Below, in pieces: positions 9,494 to 17,402 of a DNA stretch of 64,000 bases. Each line of letters starts with the position of its first letter. Position 1 is the stretch's first letter. This DNA is from Segetibacter sp. Its GTDB lineage: Bacteria; Bacteroidota; Bacteroidia; Chitinophagales; Chitinophagaceae. The translations under genes and the position numbers were made by a program. The notes under the pieces are model-generated. The model made no database searches. It saw only the letters and a list, made by a program, of their open reading frames with translations, and was not told the origin of the DNA. The stretch spans positions 1 through 64,000 of the forward strand of contig JAQBNO010000161.1 of NCBI GenBank assembly GCA_028288485.1, given 5' to 3'.

Positions 9494-9576
9494 GTTGTCG
9501 TTAATTCCCACCACGAACTAAAAAAATTAGAAGCAGTTTATGCGACTTACATCTTCCGCAACAGTAAATAAAAAGT

Positions 9577-9747
9577 ATGATACAGCTACATAAAAAAACC
9601 ACGCAACAGCAGCAATGGCGCAAAGTATTTATCACGAATGGCAGTATTGAGCTATTTAGAATTGAAGGGCATTATTGTATGTTGTTAGCACTGCGTAATG
9701 AGTTTACATATAAGCGACCGGAGAATATTGGAATGCAGAAGCAGTAA
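9577..9747 (+). CDS. Possible 56-residue small protein
   Basis: ATG at 9577 opens a 56-codon frame (start MIQLHKKTTQQQQW, end GMQKQ). It sits between two strong terminators (9469 and 9767), so it forms its own transcription unit. The composition (Trp, Arg, aromatic residues) is compatible with a real small protein, but no family is recognised and it is not similar to its neighbour at 9256. Confidence 0.4.
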   Translation: MIQLHKKTTQQQQWRKVFITNGSIELFRIEGHYCMLLALRNEFTYKRPENIGMQKQ

Positions 9748-9766
9748 TTGTTTCAGTGCGTGTCAG

Positions 9767-9801
9767 AAAGCCCGGTCATTACAAATGGCCGGGCTTTTTT
9801 T
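9767..9801 (+). terminator. Intrinsic terminator
   Basis: A long hairpin, AAAGCCCGGTCATT paired with AATGGCCGGGCTTT including one T-G wobble, loop ACA, then a T7 tract. It is one of the strongest terminators in the window. Confidence 0.9.
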
Positions 9802-9902
9802 ATGTGTCAGCTGGAATGGACGGGATTAAGGGGATTCTAAGATAGGCGAGAAGAAGGAGTTGGAATTTACCCCAACGCCTCGTCCACGTAGGTTGAGGTT
9901 AT

Positions 9903-9980
9903 TGGTTCGTGGCTCGATTGGTTAGAGTAGGCGATTCTTAATCTTCGTGTTGGCAGTTCGAGTCTCACCCGGCCCAACCA
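9903..9980 (+). pseudogene. Decayed tRNA-Lys (anticodon CTT)
   Basis: The cloverleaf is still readable. The acceptor 5' strand TGGTTCG (9903-9909) pairs with CGGCCCA before A-CCA at the 3' end. D stem GCTC pairs with GAGT around loop GATTGGTTA, the anticodon loop TTCTTAA has CTT at 9937-9939, and the T loop is TTCGAGT. Damage: one mismatch in the anticodon stem, two mismatches or an inserted base on the 3' side of the T stem, and one mismatch in the acceptor stem. This looks like a tRNA that has lost function, though a low-scoring active gene is not excluded. Confidence 0.6.
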
Positions 9981-10023
9981 TAACATCTGGCAGTTTTGGG
10001 GAACGAGCTGCCGTGCTTTGCGA

Positions 10024-10052
10024 ATCATCGTTGCGTCGCACTACGTTCATCG
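10024..10052 (+). repeat. Dispersed repeat, GTTGCGTCGCA variant
   Basis: ATCATCGTTGCGTCGCACTA followed by CGTTCATCGG. The same CGTTCATC extension follows the copy at 15652. No convergent partner is seen nearby. Confidence 0.85.
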
Positions 10053-10176
10053 GCAAATCGTTGCGCAAACTTGAATACGGGAAGAGCATCGCTCCTTCTC
10101 CTCTTGGAGAAGGAGAAGGAGGTTTCGCCCGCAAGTCAAAAGGAATAGGTAATAAATGATGTTTAAAATATGAACA

Positions 10177-10662
10177 ATGGAACAGCAAAAGCAATGGAGA
10201 AAATTGAACGGCGACAGGATCGAAACACCAATTGAAGGTGAAGTAAGAGAAGTGCTGATGAAAGAAAAAGCAGCCGGCTACGACATGCGTGTTTGCATTG
10301 GTACCGACAGCCAGGTGAGAGGCAAGGAAACAGAGTTTGCGACCGTAATCGTTTTTGTTAGAAAAGGTAAAGGTGCATTCATGTACATCAACAACGAGGT
10401 TACTACACGCAAGTTTACCGTCAGGCAGCGGATGCTCGAAGAGGTAGCGAGAAGTATTGAAGTGGCTTTTGGATTGTGCAATTTGTTCACTGCATTCAAT
10501 GTAGAGATGGAAGTACACGCCGACATCAACACCAATCCAAACTTTAAAAGCAACGATGCATTAAAAGATGCGATGGGTTATATTATGGGAATGGGTTTCG
10601 CATTCAAAGCAAAGCCGTATGCGTTTGCAAGCTCAAGCTGTGCCAACAAGGTTGTACAATAG
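10177..10662 (+). CDS. YkuK-like ribonuclease H-fold protein (DUF458)
   Basis: A 161-residue protein with the DUF458/YkuK layout: a CIGTDSQV strand carrying the first acidic residue, a mid-protein EVHADIN segment with a second acidic residue, then a C-terminal AKPYAFASSSCANK motif that is highly typical of the family. The fold is RNase H-like; nuclease activity is presumed, not shown. The family is linked to sporulation in Firmicutes, but its role in Bacteroidota is unknown. Confidence 0.85.
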   Translation: MEQQKQWRKLNGDRIETPIEGEVREVLMKEKAAGYDMRVCIGTDSQVRGKETEFATVIVFVRKGKGAFMYINNEVTTRKFTVRQRMLEEVARSIEVAFGLCNLFTAFNVEMEVHADINTNPNFKSNDALKDAMGYIMGMGFAFKAKPYAFASSSCANKVVQ

Positions 10663-10703
10663 GAAAGAAAATTAAAAATTTAAAATGAGAAAAGGAGGAG
10701 GAT

Positions 10704-11216
10704 ATGTTTTTCTACGTAATTGTTGGAGTCATTTTGATCAGGATCATCTTGACACTTATTGGTAAGATAGATTTAACTACCTGCACGTTTAACACCCGTA
10801 GGAAAACGAGGTACGTGCCAGGTCTGTTCCAGAACAACTATATAGATACTAAAGTTTTGTTCAGCAGGAGATACGATGTCGTGCCAAGCATCGCGGTGAT
10901 TACGGAGATCGATGCTACAAAAGCCTATGCTTTAATAATCAAAAGCTTTGACAATAACATCACACGCATGCACCAGGCGAGTATGTTCGATCACAACGCC
11001 GCAAGCTTGTATTTCAGCATGACGATATTTGAGCTTCGGAAGAAGCGAATGATCGAACTTGGCAATGGTTATGCAGAGGTTTTCTATACAAAGGCCCATC
11101 GTGATTGGGCACATGCGTTAATAAAAGATCTTGCTGAATGTAAAATTGAAAGTGATATTACCACAGTAAAAACCCCAACAATTGTTGGTTTCGCAAGGGC
11201 AATGGAGATGAATTAA
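10704..11216 (+). CDS. Hypothetical protein with N-terminal membrane segment
   Basis: A 170-residue protein. Residues 3-20 form one hydrophobic helix (probable anchor or uncleaved signal); the rest is soluble with a basic stretch at RRKTRY. No family is recognised. It starts 42 nt after the YkuK-like gene, so the two may be cotranscribed, and it is closed by a hairpin at 11219. Confidence 0.7.
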   Translation: MFFYVIVGVILIRIILTLIGKIDLTTCTFNTRRKTRYVPGLFQNNYIDTKVLFSRRYDVVPSIAVITEIDATKAYALIIKSFDNNITRMHQASMFDHNAASLYFSMTIFELRKKRMIELGNGYAEVFYTKAHRDWAHALIKDLAECKIESDITTVKTPTIVGFARAMEMN

Positions 11217-11218
11217 AT

Positions 11219-11250
11219 AAGGATTGGGATAAGTGATTATCTCAATCCTT
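11219..11250 (+). terminator. Hairpin, probable terminator
   Basis: A 14-bp stem (AAGGATTGGGATAA with TTATCTCAATCCTT, one G-T wobble), loop GTGA. The T tract after it is short. Confidence 0.7.
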
Positions 11251-11290
11251 TAAACCCGGTCGGGTAAACGTACAAGTTCTAAAAGCTACG

Positions 11291-11506
11291 GTGGCCGAGG
11301 CACAAAAGTTGTCGGTTAATGTAGGGTTTAACTATGTCGTTACAAAGCCGATCGCAATTGCAGAAATATCTAATCAACATGAGCCTGCATTTGAAACAAA
11401 GCTCATGAATGTGATCAGATTTAGAAGAGAAAGGTTATTAGAAAATTATTCCGGACACGAATTTTTGGGATCAATGGATAAGGTCCAATGCATTCTTATC
11501 CCATAA
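11291..11506 (+). CDS. Doubtful 71-residue ORF
   Basis: GTG start. The first 30 residues (VGFNYVVTKPIAIAEI) resemble the end of a response-regulator receiver domain, where a YxxKP motif carries the conserved lysine. Receiver strands 1-4 and the phosphorylated aspartate are absent, so at best this is a relic. It overlaps the spurious 5' extension of the rtcB frame but not its real start at 11551. Confidence 0.25.
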   Translation: MAEAQKLSVNVGFNYVVTKPIAIAEISNQHEPAFETKLMNVIRFRRERLLENYSGHEFLGSMDKVQCILIP

Positions 11507-11550
11507 ATGCCTACATCCCACTTATCCCGGTTCAAACAAAAAAGATTTTT

Positions 11551-13008
11551 ATGGGAAAATTAAAATTATCAGGAAAGGATCTAAGAGCAATCGGTTACCC
11601 CGAAAGCCCGGTCATCAGCCTTGCCATGGATATCATGGAGAAGAATTATAAACGTAATTCCAAGGAGCATGCATTGGGTCTGTTGAAGAGCGTTCTTGTA
11701 CATTCTCATGATTATATTCACGACGAAGTATTGGGTAAGATTGCGAATGCATTGATTGAACGTGAAGAAAAGGCAGCAGCTAAAGCAGCATTGCAGGTCG
11801 ACTTAAAGGCAGAAGGCGTTCCGTACAATATTTTTGGCGCAGAGTTTATTGAAGACGGCGCATTAACCCAAATGAACAATGCAGCAAAATTACCGATATC
11901 TGTAGCCGGTGCATTAATGCCCGATGCACACCAGGGTTACGGGTTACCCATTGGTGGTGTACTAGCGACTGAAAATGCCATTATTCCTTATGGCGTTGGT
12001 GTAGATATTGGTTGCCGTATGTGCCTGTCGGTTTTTGATATCGATCCTAAAGAACTTGAGTTTAGAGAAAGCTATTTTACACGGGAGTTAAATGAAGCTA
12101 CCTTGTTTGGTAGCGGCCGCGAGTTTAAGAAGCGTACCGATCATGAAGTTTTGTATAGAAAAGAGTTTACTGAAATTCCAATTTTAAGAGGTTTAAGAGA
12201 TCGTGCAGAAAGCCAGATGGGTTCTTCAGGAGGCGGCAATCATTTTGTTGAGTTTGGGATAGTTGATATAGGAGAAAAGGATTTGGTTTTAGGAATCGAG
12301 CCTGGTAAATACCTGGGACTATTATCGCATTCGGGCTCAAGAGCTATTGGCGCCAATGTGGCCAATCATTATACCAAACTCGCTAAGGATAAAAGACATC
12401 TGCCTGCCGACGCAGCCAATCTTGCCTGGTTTACTTTCGACGAAGAAGAAGGTGTTGAGTACTATATGGCTATGAATCTTGCTGGTGATTACGCAAGTGC
12501 ATGTCACCATGTAATTCACCAAAAGATTTCGAAGCAGTTGGGCCGCGATCCGTTAAAAATGGTGGAGAACCACCACAACTTTGCCTGGAAGGAAATGTAT
12601 GAAGGCAGGGAAGTGATCGTGCACCGGAAAGGTGCAACTCCGGCGGGGAAAGGTGTGTTAGGAATTATTCCGGGAAGTATGACCGCACCAGGATTTATTG
12701 TGAAAGGCAAGGGTGAAAATGCATCTATCAATTCTGCGTCTCATGGTGCGGGGCGGTTGATGAGCCGTACTACTGCGCTTAACAACATTACTGCAAAACA
12801 GTTAAAAGAAGAGCTGGAAAAGCAGGGAGTTAAATTGATTGGCGGCGGGTTAGATGAAGCGCCTTTTGCTTACAAGGATATCCATATGGTGATGAATGCC
12901 CAAAAGCACCTGGTAGATACTGTAGGAACGTTTACTCCGCGGATTGTAAAGATGGATGATACGCCTCCCAGGAACAGGAGGAAGACAAAGGAAGTAGTGG
13001 GAGAGTAG
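11551..13008 (+). CDS. rtcB: RtcB family 3'-phosphate RNA ligase
   Basis: A 485-residue protein, close to archaeal-type RtcB in length. The family motifs are all present: GVDIGCRM near residue 150 (metal-binding cysteine), GGGNHF near 228 (metal-binding histidine), SHSGSR near 260, and ASHGAGR near 400, whose histidine is guanylylated in the reaction. RtcB joins RNA 2',3'-cyclic or 3'-phosphate ends to 5'-OH ends in tRNA splicing and RNA repair. Start ATG 11551 was preferred over 11488 because family similarity begins there. No RtcR, RtcA or archease gene is next to it. Confidence 0.95.
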   Translation: MGKLKLSGKDLRAIGYPESPVISLAMDIMEKNYKRNSKEHALGLLKSVLVHSHDYIHDEVLGKIANALIEREEKAAAKAALQVDLKAEGVPYNIFGAEFIEDGALTQMNNAAKLPISVAGALMPDAHQGYGLPIGGVLATENAIIPYGVGVDIGCRMCLSVFDIDPKELEFRESYFTRELNEATLFGSGREFKKRTDHEVLYRKEFTEIPILRGLRDRAESQMGSSGGGNHFVEFGIVDIGEKDLVLGIEPGKYLGLLSHSGSRAIGANVANHYTKLAKDKRHLPADAANLAWFTFDEEEGVEYYMAMNLAGDYASACHHVIHQKISKQLGRDPLKMVENHHNFAWKEMYEGREVIVHRKGATPAGKGVLGIIPGSMTAPGFIVKGKGENASINSASHGAGRLMSRTTALNNITAKQLKEELEKQGVKLIGGGLDEAPFAYKDIHMVMNAQKHLVDTVGTFTPRIVKMDDTPPRNRRKTKEVVGE

Positions 13009-13080
13009 GAAAGAACCAGGATTTGAAAGGATATATGTTTTTAGCCGAATAATGAAGTTTCCAGTAATAAGTGTGCGACT

Positions 13081-13149
13081 CTTCGACCAGCTCACTGTAC
13101 CCTTGCGCCGGCGCAGGGTAAACCTTTCGACACGGCTCAGGGCAAGAAC
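13081..13149 (+). repeat. Composite repeat, CTTCGACAAGCTCAGG type
   Basis: Contains CTTCGACCAGCTCA and a second TTCGACACGGCTCAGGG unit, followed by the GTTGCCACGCTCGC-type repeat. The same order, with a shorter middle, occurs at 30388-30478. It lies in the spurious N-terminal extension of the next ORF. Confidence 0.8.
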
Positions 13150-13158
13150 TGCCACGCT

Positions 13159-13195
13159 GAATAAAGCGTTACAGTACAAGCGAGCGTGGCAACGG
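13159..13195 (-). repeat. Dispersed repeat, GTTGCCACGCTCGC variant
   Basis: Plus strand AAGCGTTACAGTACAAGCGA then GCGTGGCAACGG; reverse complement of 6491-6528. Confidence 0.85.
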
Positions 13196-13315
13196 AAACT
13201 CAATTTATATTCTTCTGCTGGTAACCAAAAAATTCCTCTAAATCCATACAACCCAATTAATCGTGGTTCTACAAATTATTATACTTTTACTGCCCAGCAA
13301 AAATTTGAGGTAATT

Positions 13316-14812
13316 ATGGAGGAAATTGTAGCAGCAGTAAGCCGGTTGTTTAAGGCTTTTAAGCAGCCAGGTGAAGATAGAATTGAAAAACTTCCTCAAT
13401 CGGGCAGTGACAGGATTTACTTTAGGATTTATGCAGGAGATGAAACGTTTATTGCAACATTCAACCTGAATATCAGGGAAAATGAGACTTTTATATATTT
13501 TTCGGATCATTTTAAAAATGCACGATTGCCAATGCCTGAAATTTTTGCCGTAAACGACGAAAAAACAATATACCTGCAGGAAGACCTGGGAACCGGGAGT
13601 TTGTTAGACAAACTAGAGGAACATGGCCATAACGATTACACCTTCAATTTGTACCGGCAGACGCTGCAGGAACTGGCAAAAGTGCAGATATTGGGCGATA
13701 GAGGATTGGATTATAACCAATGCCTCACTGCAAAAGAGTTTGGTAAGCAGGCAATCATGAGCGACTTGTTGTATTTCAAATATTATTTTTTAGATACGCT
13801 TAAAACTCCTTACGACAAGCAGGCCTTGCTCGATGACTTTGAAAAGTTAAGTAACTACCTGAATAATTCGAGCACAAAGTTTTTTTTATTTAGAGACTTC
13901 CAAAGCCGCAATGTTATTGTTCATGAAGACAAGGTGAAGTTTATAGATTACCAGGGGGGAATGAAAGGTGCATTACAATACGATGTTGCATCGCTTTTGT
14001 GGCAGGCTAAAGCAAATTTGAGCGAAGAATGGAAAGACAAATTACTTAATGGATATATTGATGAAGTTGAATTATTATTGAACACCCAGGTTAACCGCGA
14101 AATGTTTTTGAGCCAATACAACGGGTTCGTTCTAATTCGCCTGTTACAGGTACTCGGAGCTTATGGATTCAGGGGACTGTTTGAACGCAAGGCTCATTTC
14201 TTAACCAGCATCCCCCTTGCGCTGAGAAACCTCAAATTTTTTATTGAAAACAAGCAAATCGGAATAGTGACCACAGAGTTTGATAAAATATTAAACCTGG
14301 TAGCCAGTGAAGAAATTATTGGCAGATTTGAAACAGTGAAAGCAAATGAAAATACACCGCTTGTAGTAAAAATTTGCAGCTTCTCTTATAAAAAAGATGC
14401 TCCGGTTGATGATACTGAAAACGGTGGCGGGTTTGTTTTCGACATGCGTGGCATTTTAAATCCAGGCAGGTTTGCAGAATATAAATATTTGACAGGCCGC
14501 GATAAAGAAGTGAAAGATTTCTTAGAACAACGCACTAAAATTACCGACTTCCTCAACAGTGTTTTTGATATGGTTGATATAGCTGTGGAAGATTATATAA
14601 AACGAGGATTTTCGAGCTTAATGGTGAGCTTTGGATGCACCGGGGGCCAGCACAGAAGTGTTTACGCTGCAGATGCTTTGTGCCGCCACCTGAAAAATAA
14701 ATTTGGTGTAAAGACGCAGGTATGTCATATGGTGCAGGACCCGAAGAACTGGGTAAATGTTCCCGAAGCTGTTAAGGAAACAATTGAGATTAAAAATTCA
14801 ACTAGGGTTTAA
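13316..14812 (+). CDS. AmgK-like phosphotransferase fused to RapZ C-terminal domain
   Basis: A 498-residue two-domain protein. Residues 1-330 form an aminoglycoside-phosphotransferase-fold kinase with catalytic RDFQSRN near 193 and a metal-binding aspartate in FIDYQGG near 213, as in AmgK (anomeric MurNAc/GlcNAc kinase). Residues 350-498 match the RapZ C-terminal domain, including FDMRGILNPG and the signature GCTGGQHRS near 438. In enterobacteria RapZ senses GlcN6P and controls GlmS. The next gene is MurU-like, supporting a cell-wall sugar recycling role. Start ATG 13316 is chosen because the 88 upstream codons are repeat-derived sequence without family similarity. Confidence 0.85.
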   Translation: MEEIVAAVSRLFKAFKQPGEDRIEKLPQSGSDRIYFRIYAGDETFIATFNLNIRENETFIYFSDHFKNARLPMPEIFAVNDEKTIYLQEDLGTGSLLDKLEEHGHNDYTFNLYRQTLQELAKVQILGDRGLDYNQCLTAKEFGKQAIMSDLLYFKYYFLDTLKTPYDKQALLDDFEKLSNYLNNSSTKFFLFRDFQSRNVIVHEDKVKFIDYQGGMKGALQYDVASLLWQAKANLSEEWKDKLLNGYIDEVELLLNTQVNREMFLSQYNGFVLIRLLQVLGAYGFRGLFERKAHFLTSIPLALRNLKFFIENKQIGIVTTEFDKILNLVASEEIIGRFETVKANENTPLVVKICSFSYKKDAPVDDTENGGGFVFDMRGILNPGRFAEYKYLTGRDKEVKDFLEQRTKITDFLNSVFDMVDIAVEDYIKRGFSSLMVSFGCTGGQHRSVYAADALCRHLKNKFGVKTQVCHMVQDPKNWVNVPEAVKETIEIKNSTRV

Positions 14813-14822
14813 GCTATTAAAG

Positions 14823-15602
14823 ATGAACGTTAAGAACTTGCAGCAACCTACTATCGCCGTAAAGCAAAGAAAAAGTGTGGCTAAAGGAATGATCCTTGCG
14901 GCTGGACTAGGCAGCAGGCTAAAACCATGGACCGATACTCATCCGAAAGCGTTGGCTGTAGTAAACGGTAAAAGTCTTTTACAGCGAAATATAGAATACC
15001 TGCAGAAATACGGTATTGAGGAAGTGATTGTAAATGTTCACCATTTTGCAGACCAGGTAATTGAATTAATTGAAAGAAATAAGGGTTGGGGAAGTCGGGT
15101 AACTATAAGCGACGAAAGAGATGAATTGCTCGAAACCGGTGGAGGGCTGTTGAAAGCAGCACCTTTATTTTCGGATTGTAACCCTATTGTAGTGTTGAAT
15201 GTAGATATACTCACCGATATGAACCTGGAAGCAATAATTGGCTATCACCAGGAGAAGAAACCGCTGGTAACGCTGGCTACAACAAACCGTGAAACTTCGA
15301 GGTATTTTTTATTCGACGAGGGAAATAATCTGTGTGGTTGGCGAAACGTGAAGACCGGCGAGGAAAAAAGTGCAGGACAATTAGTGGGGAGTGAGATGCA
15401 AAAGGCCTTTAGTGGCATACATGTTATAGAGTCGCGAATATTTTCATTAATACAACAACGCGGAAAGTTCTCGATGGTAGACGTTTACCTCGACCTGATG
15501 AAGGCGCATACAATTAAATCGTTCGATCATTCAGAATCGAAATTCATCGATGTTGGAAAGCCTGAAAGTATTGCAAAGGCAGAAGTAATGTTTGCAGTTT
15601 AG
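14823..15602 (+). CDS. MurU-like sugar-1-phosphate nucleotidyltransferase
   Basis: A 259-residue NTP_transferase with the nucleotide-binding motif GLGSRLKPWT near residue 30 and the metal-binding LNVDIL segment. It resembles MurNAc-1-phosphate uridylyltransferase MurU more than RfbA-type enzymes. With the kinase just upstream (10 nt gap) it would convert MurNAc or GlcNAc to UDP-MurNAc or UDP-GlcNAc. Mannose-1-phosphate guanylyltransferase activity is the main alternative. ATG 14823 was taken because it follows the kinase stop closely. Confidence 0.8.
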   Translation: MNVKNLQQPTIAVKQRKSVAKGMILAAGLGSRLKPWTDTHPKALAVVNGKSLLQRNIEYLQKYGIEEVIVNVHHFADQVIELIERNKGWGSRVTISDERDELLETGGGLLKAAPLFSDCNPIVVLNVDILTDMNLEAIIGYHQEKKPLVTLATTNRETSRYFLFDEGNNLCGWRNVKTGEEKSAGQLVGSEMQKAFSGIHVIESRIFSLIQQRGKFSMVDVYLDLMKAHTIKSFDHSESKFIDVGKPESIAKAEVMFAV

Positions 15603-15651
15603 GGGTCAATCTTAAAGAGGTATTTTGGTACTGGCTTAATTACTCCGGTTA

Positions 15652-15680
15652 AACATCGTTGCGTCGCAATCCGTTCATCT
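15652..15680 (+). repeat. Dispersed repeat, GTTGCGTCGCA variant (left arm of convergent pair)
   Basis: CATCGTTGCGTCGCAATCC then GTTCATC. The 12 nt CGTTGCGTCGCA at 15657-15668 is inverted at 15798-15809. The copy is bracketed by direct 8-mers GGTTAAAC at 15647-15654 and 15691-15698. Confidence 0.85.
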
Positions 15681-15791
15681 ATTGTAGCAGGGTTAAACTT
15701 TTTTTATGATTTAGTTAAAAGAACTCCGATTGTATTTATCGTTTACACCAATACTTACTTTCTTTTTGTTGGTCGATATTGCAAAAATGTG

Positions 15792-15813
15792 GAAGAGTGC
15801 GACGCAACGGAAG
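15792..15813 (-). repeat. Dispersed repeat, GTTGCGTCGCA variant (right arm of convergent pair)
   Basis: Plus strand GAAGAGTGCGACGCAACGGA. On the minus strand it is preceded by an AAGCCCGGCTGAATTGCCCC stretch that also resembles the flank of the copy at 56137. Confidence 0.85.
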
Positions 15814-15924
15814 TTATATAGTTAGGGGCAATTCAGCCGGGCTTATAAATACACCATCCCTGTTTTTAAAGTTTTTTATTACATCCACCGTTCTGTCGTT
15901 TGTCATTCTTCAACTGTCATCACT

Positions 15925-17076
15925 TTACACTCTTATATAAATCTTCTTCCTGTTTAATAAATAAGCTATCAGCCAATAAAAGGTTACCATGCAAATCGCA
16001 TAAAACAGGGATCCGTTTTTTAAGTTCTCACTTAAAGGCTTGCAGATATGTTGGTAAAACCACGGAAAGGTTGAAGTGTAAACCGGTTTTCCATTTTCAT
16101 CAACATGGTCAGTCCACCGGAGCAGTGCAAGTACCCTCGGTAGAAATCCACTAAGTACAAAAATAAACAAGGGGTTTTTTCCAAAAACATCAAAGAACCT
16201 GCTCCAGGTTCCTTTTGCATTCCGGAATTCTATAGCGTATATCAAAATCCCAAGTACCATTAAAGCCAGACCGACAGAATATAAAACATAACTGCTTGTC
16301 CATATTTTTTTATTGATCGGAAAGGCCATATCCCAGCAAAAAGCGAAGAAGATTAATAACGAACCTGCAATAAAAAGATGAGAGAGCATATCCCAGGTTT
16401 TTCCCTTCTCCCTTATATACTTTCCTGATAAGTACCCGAAAACAACGTTTACAATCGCTGGAATAGTACTTATTATTCCTTCGGGGTCAAAGGCCAGTCC
16501 TTCGCCTGTATACATATGGGCAACGCCCAGCAAAGCCTTGTCTATCCCGGTCCCAAAATATCCTGCCATACTATAAGGGTCTCCTGTACTCCCGAATGAG
16601 AAACAAAGAAGCCAATAGCCTGAAAGCAAAACCGCACTTATTATTAAGGCGCCTTTTGTTTTAAAAAAGAAAACAATAAGTGAAGCAAAAAAATAACATA
16701 TTGCAATTCGTTGAAGTACTCCCAGTATCCTGATTTTCTCCCAAACTTTAAAGATTATATGCTCGTCTTTCCATTGAACAAACGGGCTCCAATTTAAAAA
16801 CAGTCCAATAGCGAAAATCAGTAAGGCTCTTTTCGTGATTTTTTTTAAAAAAAAAGCGGTTCCTTTTTCCTTAAATCGTGGTATTACAAAAGCCATGGCA
16901 TTTCCAACAGCAAATAAAAAGAAAGGAAATACAAGGTCAGTGGGCGTGCAACCGTGCCAGGTGGCATGTTCAAAAGGCGTATAAATATGAGCCCAGGTTC
17001 CCGGGTTATTAACAAGTATCATTAATGCAACAGTTGCGCCCCGAAAGATGTCAAGTGAGTAATACCGCTGGCTCAT
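15925..17076 (-). CDS. DUF5009 / NagX-like membrane acyltransferase
   Basis: A 383-residue polytopic membrane protein with about ten hydrophobic segments. It begins with the family signature YYSLDIFRG and has the WHGCTPTDLVFPFFLFAVG loop, whose histidine matches the active residue of heparan-alpha-glucosaminide N-acetyltransferase relatives. In Bacteroidota these proteins (NagX/DUF5009) are linked to amino sugar use, possibly moving acetyl groups across the membrane. It converges with the MurU-like gene. Confidence 0.85.
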   Translation of the reverse strand: MSQRYYSLDIFRGATVALMILVNNPGTWAHIYTPFEHATWHGCTPTDLVFPFFLFAVGNAMAFVIPRFKEKGTAFFLKKITKRALLIFAIGLFLNWSPFVQWKDEHIIFKVWEKIRILGVLQRIAICYFFASLIVFFFKTKGALIISAVLLSGYWLLCFSFGSTGDPYSMAGYFGTGIDKALLGVAHMYTGEGLAFDPEGIISTIPAIVNVVFGYLSGKYIREKGKTWDMLSHLFIAGSLLIFFAFCWDMAFPINKKIWTSSYVLYSVGLALMVLGILIYAIEFRNAKGTWSRFFDVFGKNPLFIFVLSGFLPRVLALLRWTDHVDENGKPVYTSTFPWFYQHICKPLSENLKNGSLFYAICMVTFYWLIAYLLNRKKIYIRV

Positions 17077-17266
17077 TTAGTAAAATTAAGATTAGTTAAA
17101 TGTGTAATCAAAAAGTAAGTAACAATTTAAGGTTAACTAGTGCTGTAAAACAGTTACTTACGGTAAATTCGAAAAGGGCCTAAGTTAGGGTTTCGCAATA
17201 ACTAGTTATACATAAAAAAAGAAGAAATTATAACAATTTGAAGATACCAACCTATTATTATTCACC

Positions 17267-17274
17267 TATATTTG
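17267..17274 (+). promoter_or_regulatory. Bacteroidota -7 promoter box
   Basis: TATATTTG matches TAnnTTTG exactly. A TTTG at 17237-17240 could be the -33 box, but the spacing (26 nt) is longer than usual. Confidence 0.6.
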
Positions 17275-17371
17275 CACCTCGAAAATTAACAGTAGTAAGA
17301 TAATTTTTAATAAGTAAGTGAGAGTAAGGTGTGTAAGAATTCAACTTGCCTGTTCTATTGCATTTAAAAAG

Positions 17372-17402
17372 AAGCAATAAGAAAATTTCTTGTTGCTTTT
17401 TT
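17372..17402 (+). terminator. Intrinsic terminator in the leader
   Basis: A 12-bp stem AAGCAATAAGAA/TTCTTGTTGCTT with one wobble pair, loop AAT, followed by a T run. It lies upstream of the first operon gene, so it would stop transcription early unless bypassed. Confidence 0.75.

Larger units (their letters stand above)
9748..10176. other. Gene-free stretch with tRNA remnant and repeat
   Basis: Apart from the terminator at 9767, the tRNA-like sequence at 9903 and the repeat at 10024, this 430 nt stretch contains a purine-rich CTTGGAGAAGGAGAAGGAGG run near 10100 and no convincing gene. Confidence 0.5.
15603..15924. other. Convergent intergenic region with paired repeats
   Basis: No gene seen. 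It holds the repeat copies at 15652 and 15792 and lies between two converging genes. Each copy begins about 50-75 nt beyond a stop codon and points the same way as the gene it follows. Confidence 0.6.

Noticed and set aside
9922-10518. Minus-strand ORF of 198 codons
   Set aside because: It runs antisense through the tRNA relic, a repeat copy and the YkuK-like gene, so it is a chance frame.
13052-13315. N-terminal extension of the kinase-RapZ ORF to 13052
   Set aside because: The extra 88 codons are made of dispersed repeat DNA (13081-13195) and show no family similarity; ATG 13316 gives the normal N-terminus.
15900-16220. Small ORFs opposite the DUF5009 gene
   Set aside because: They lie within the better-supported membrane acyltransferase gene.
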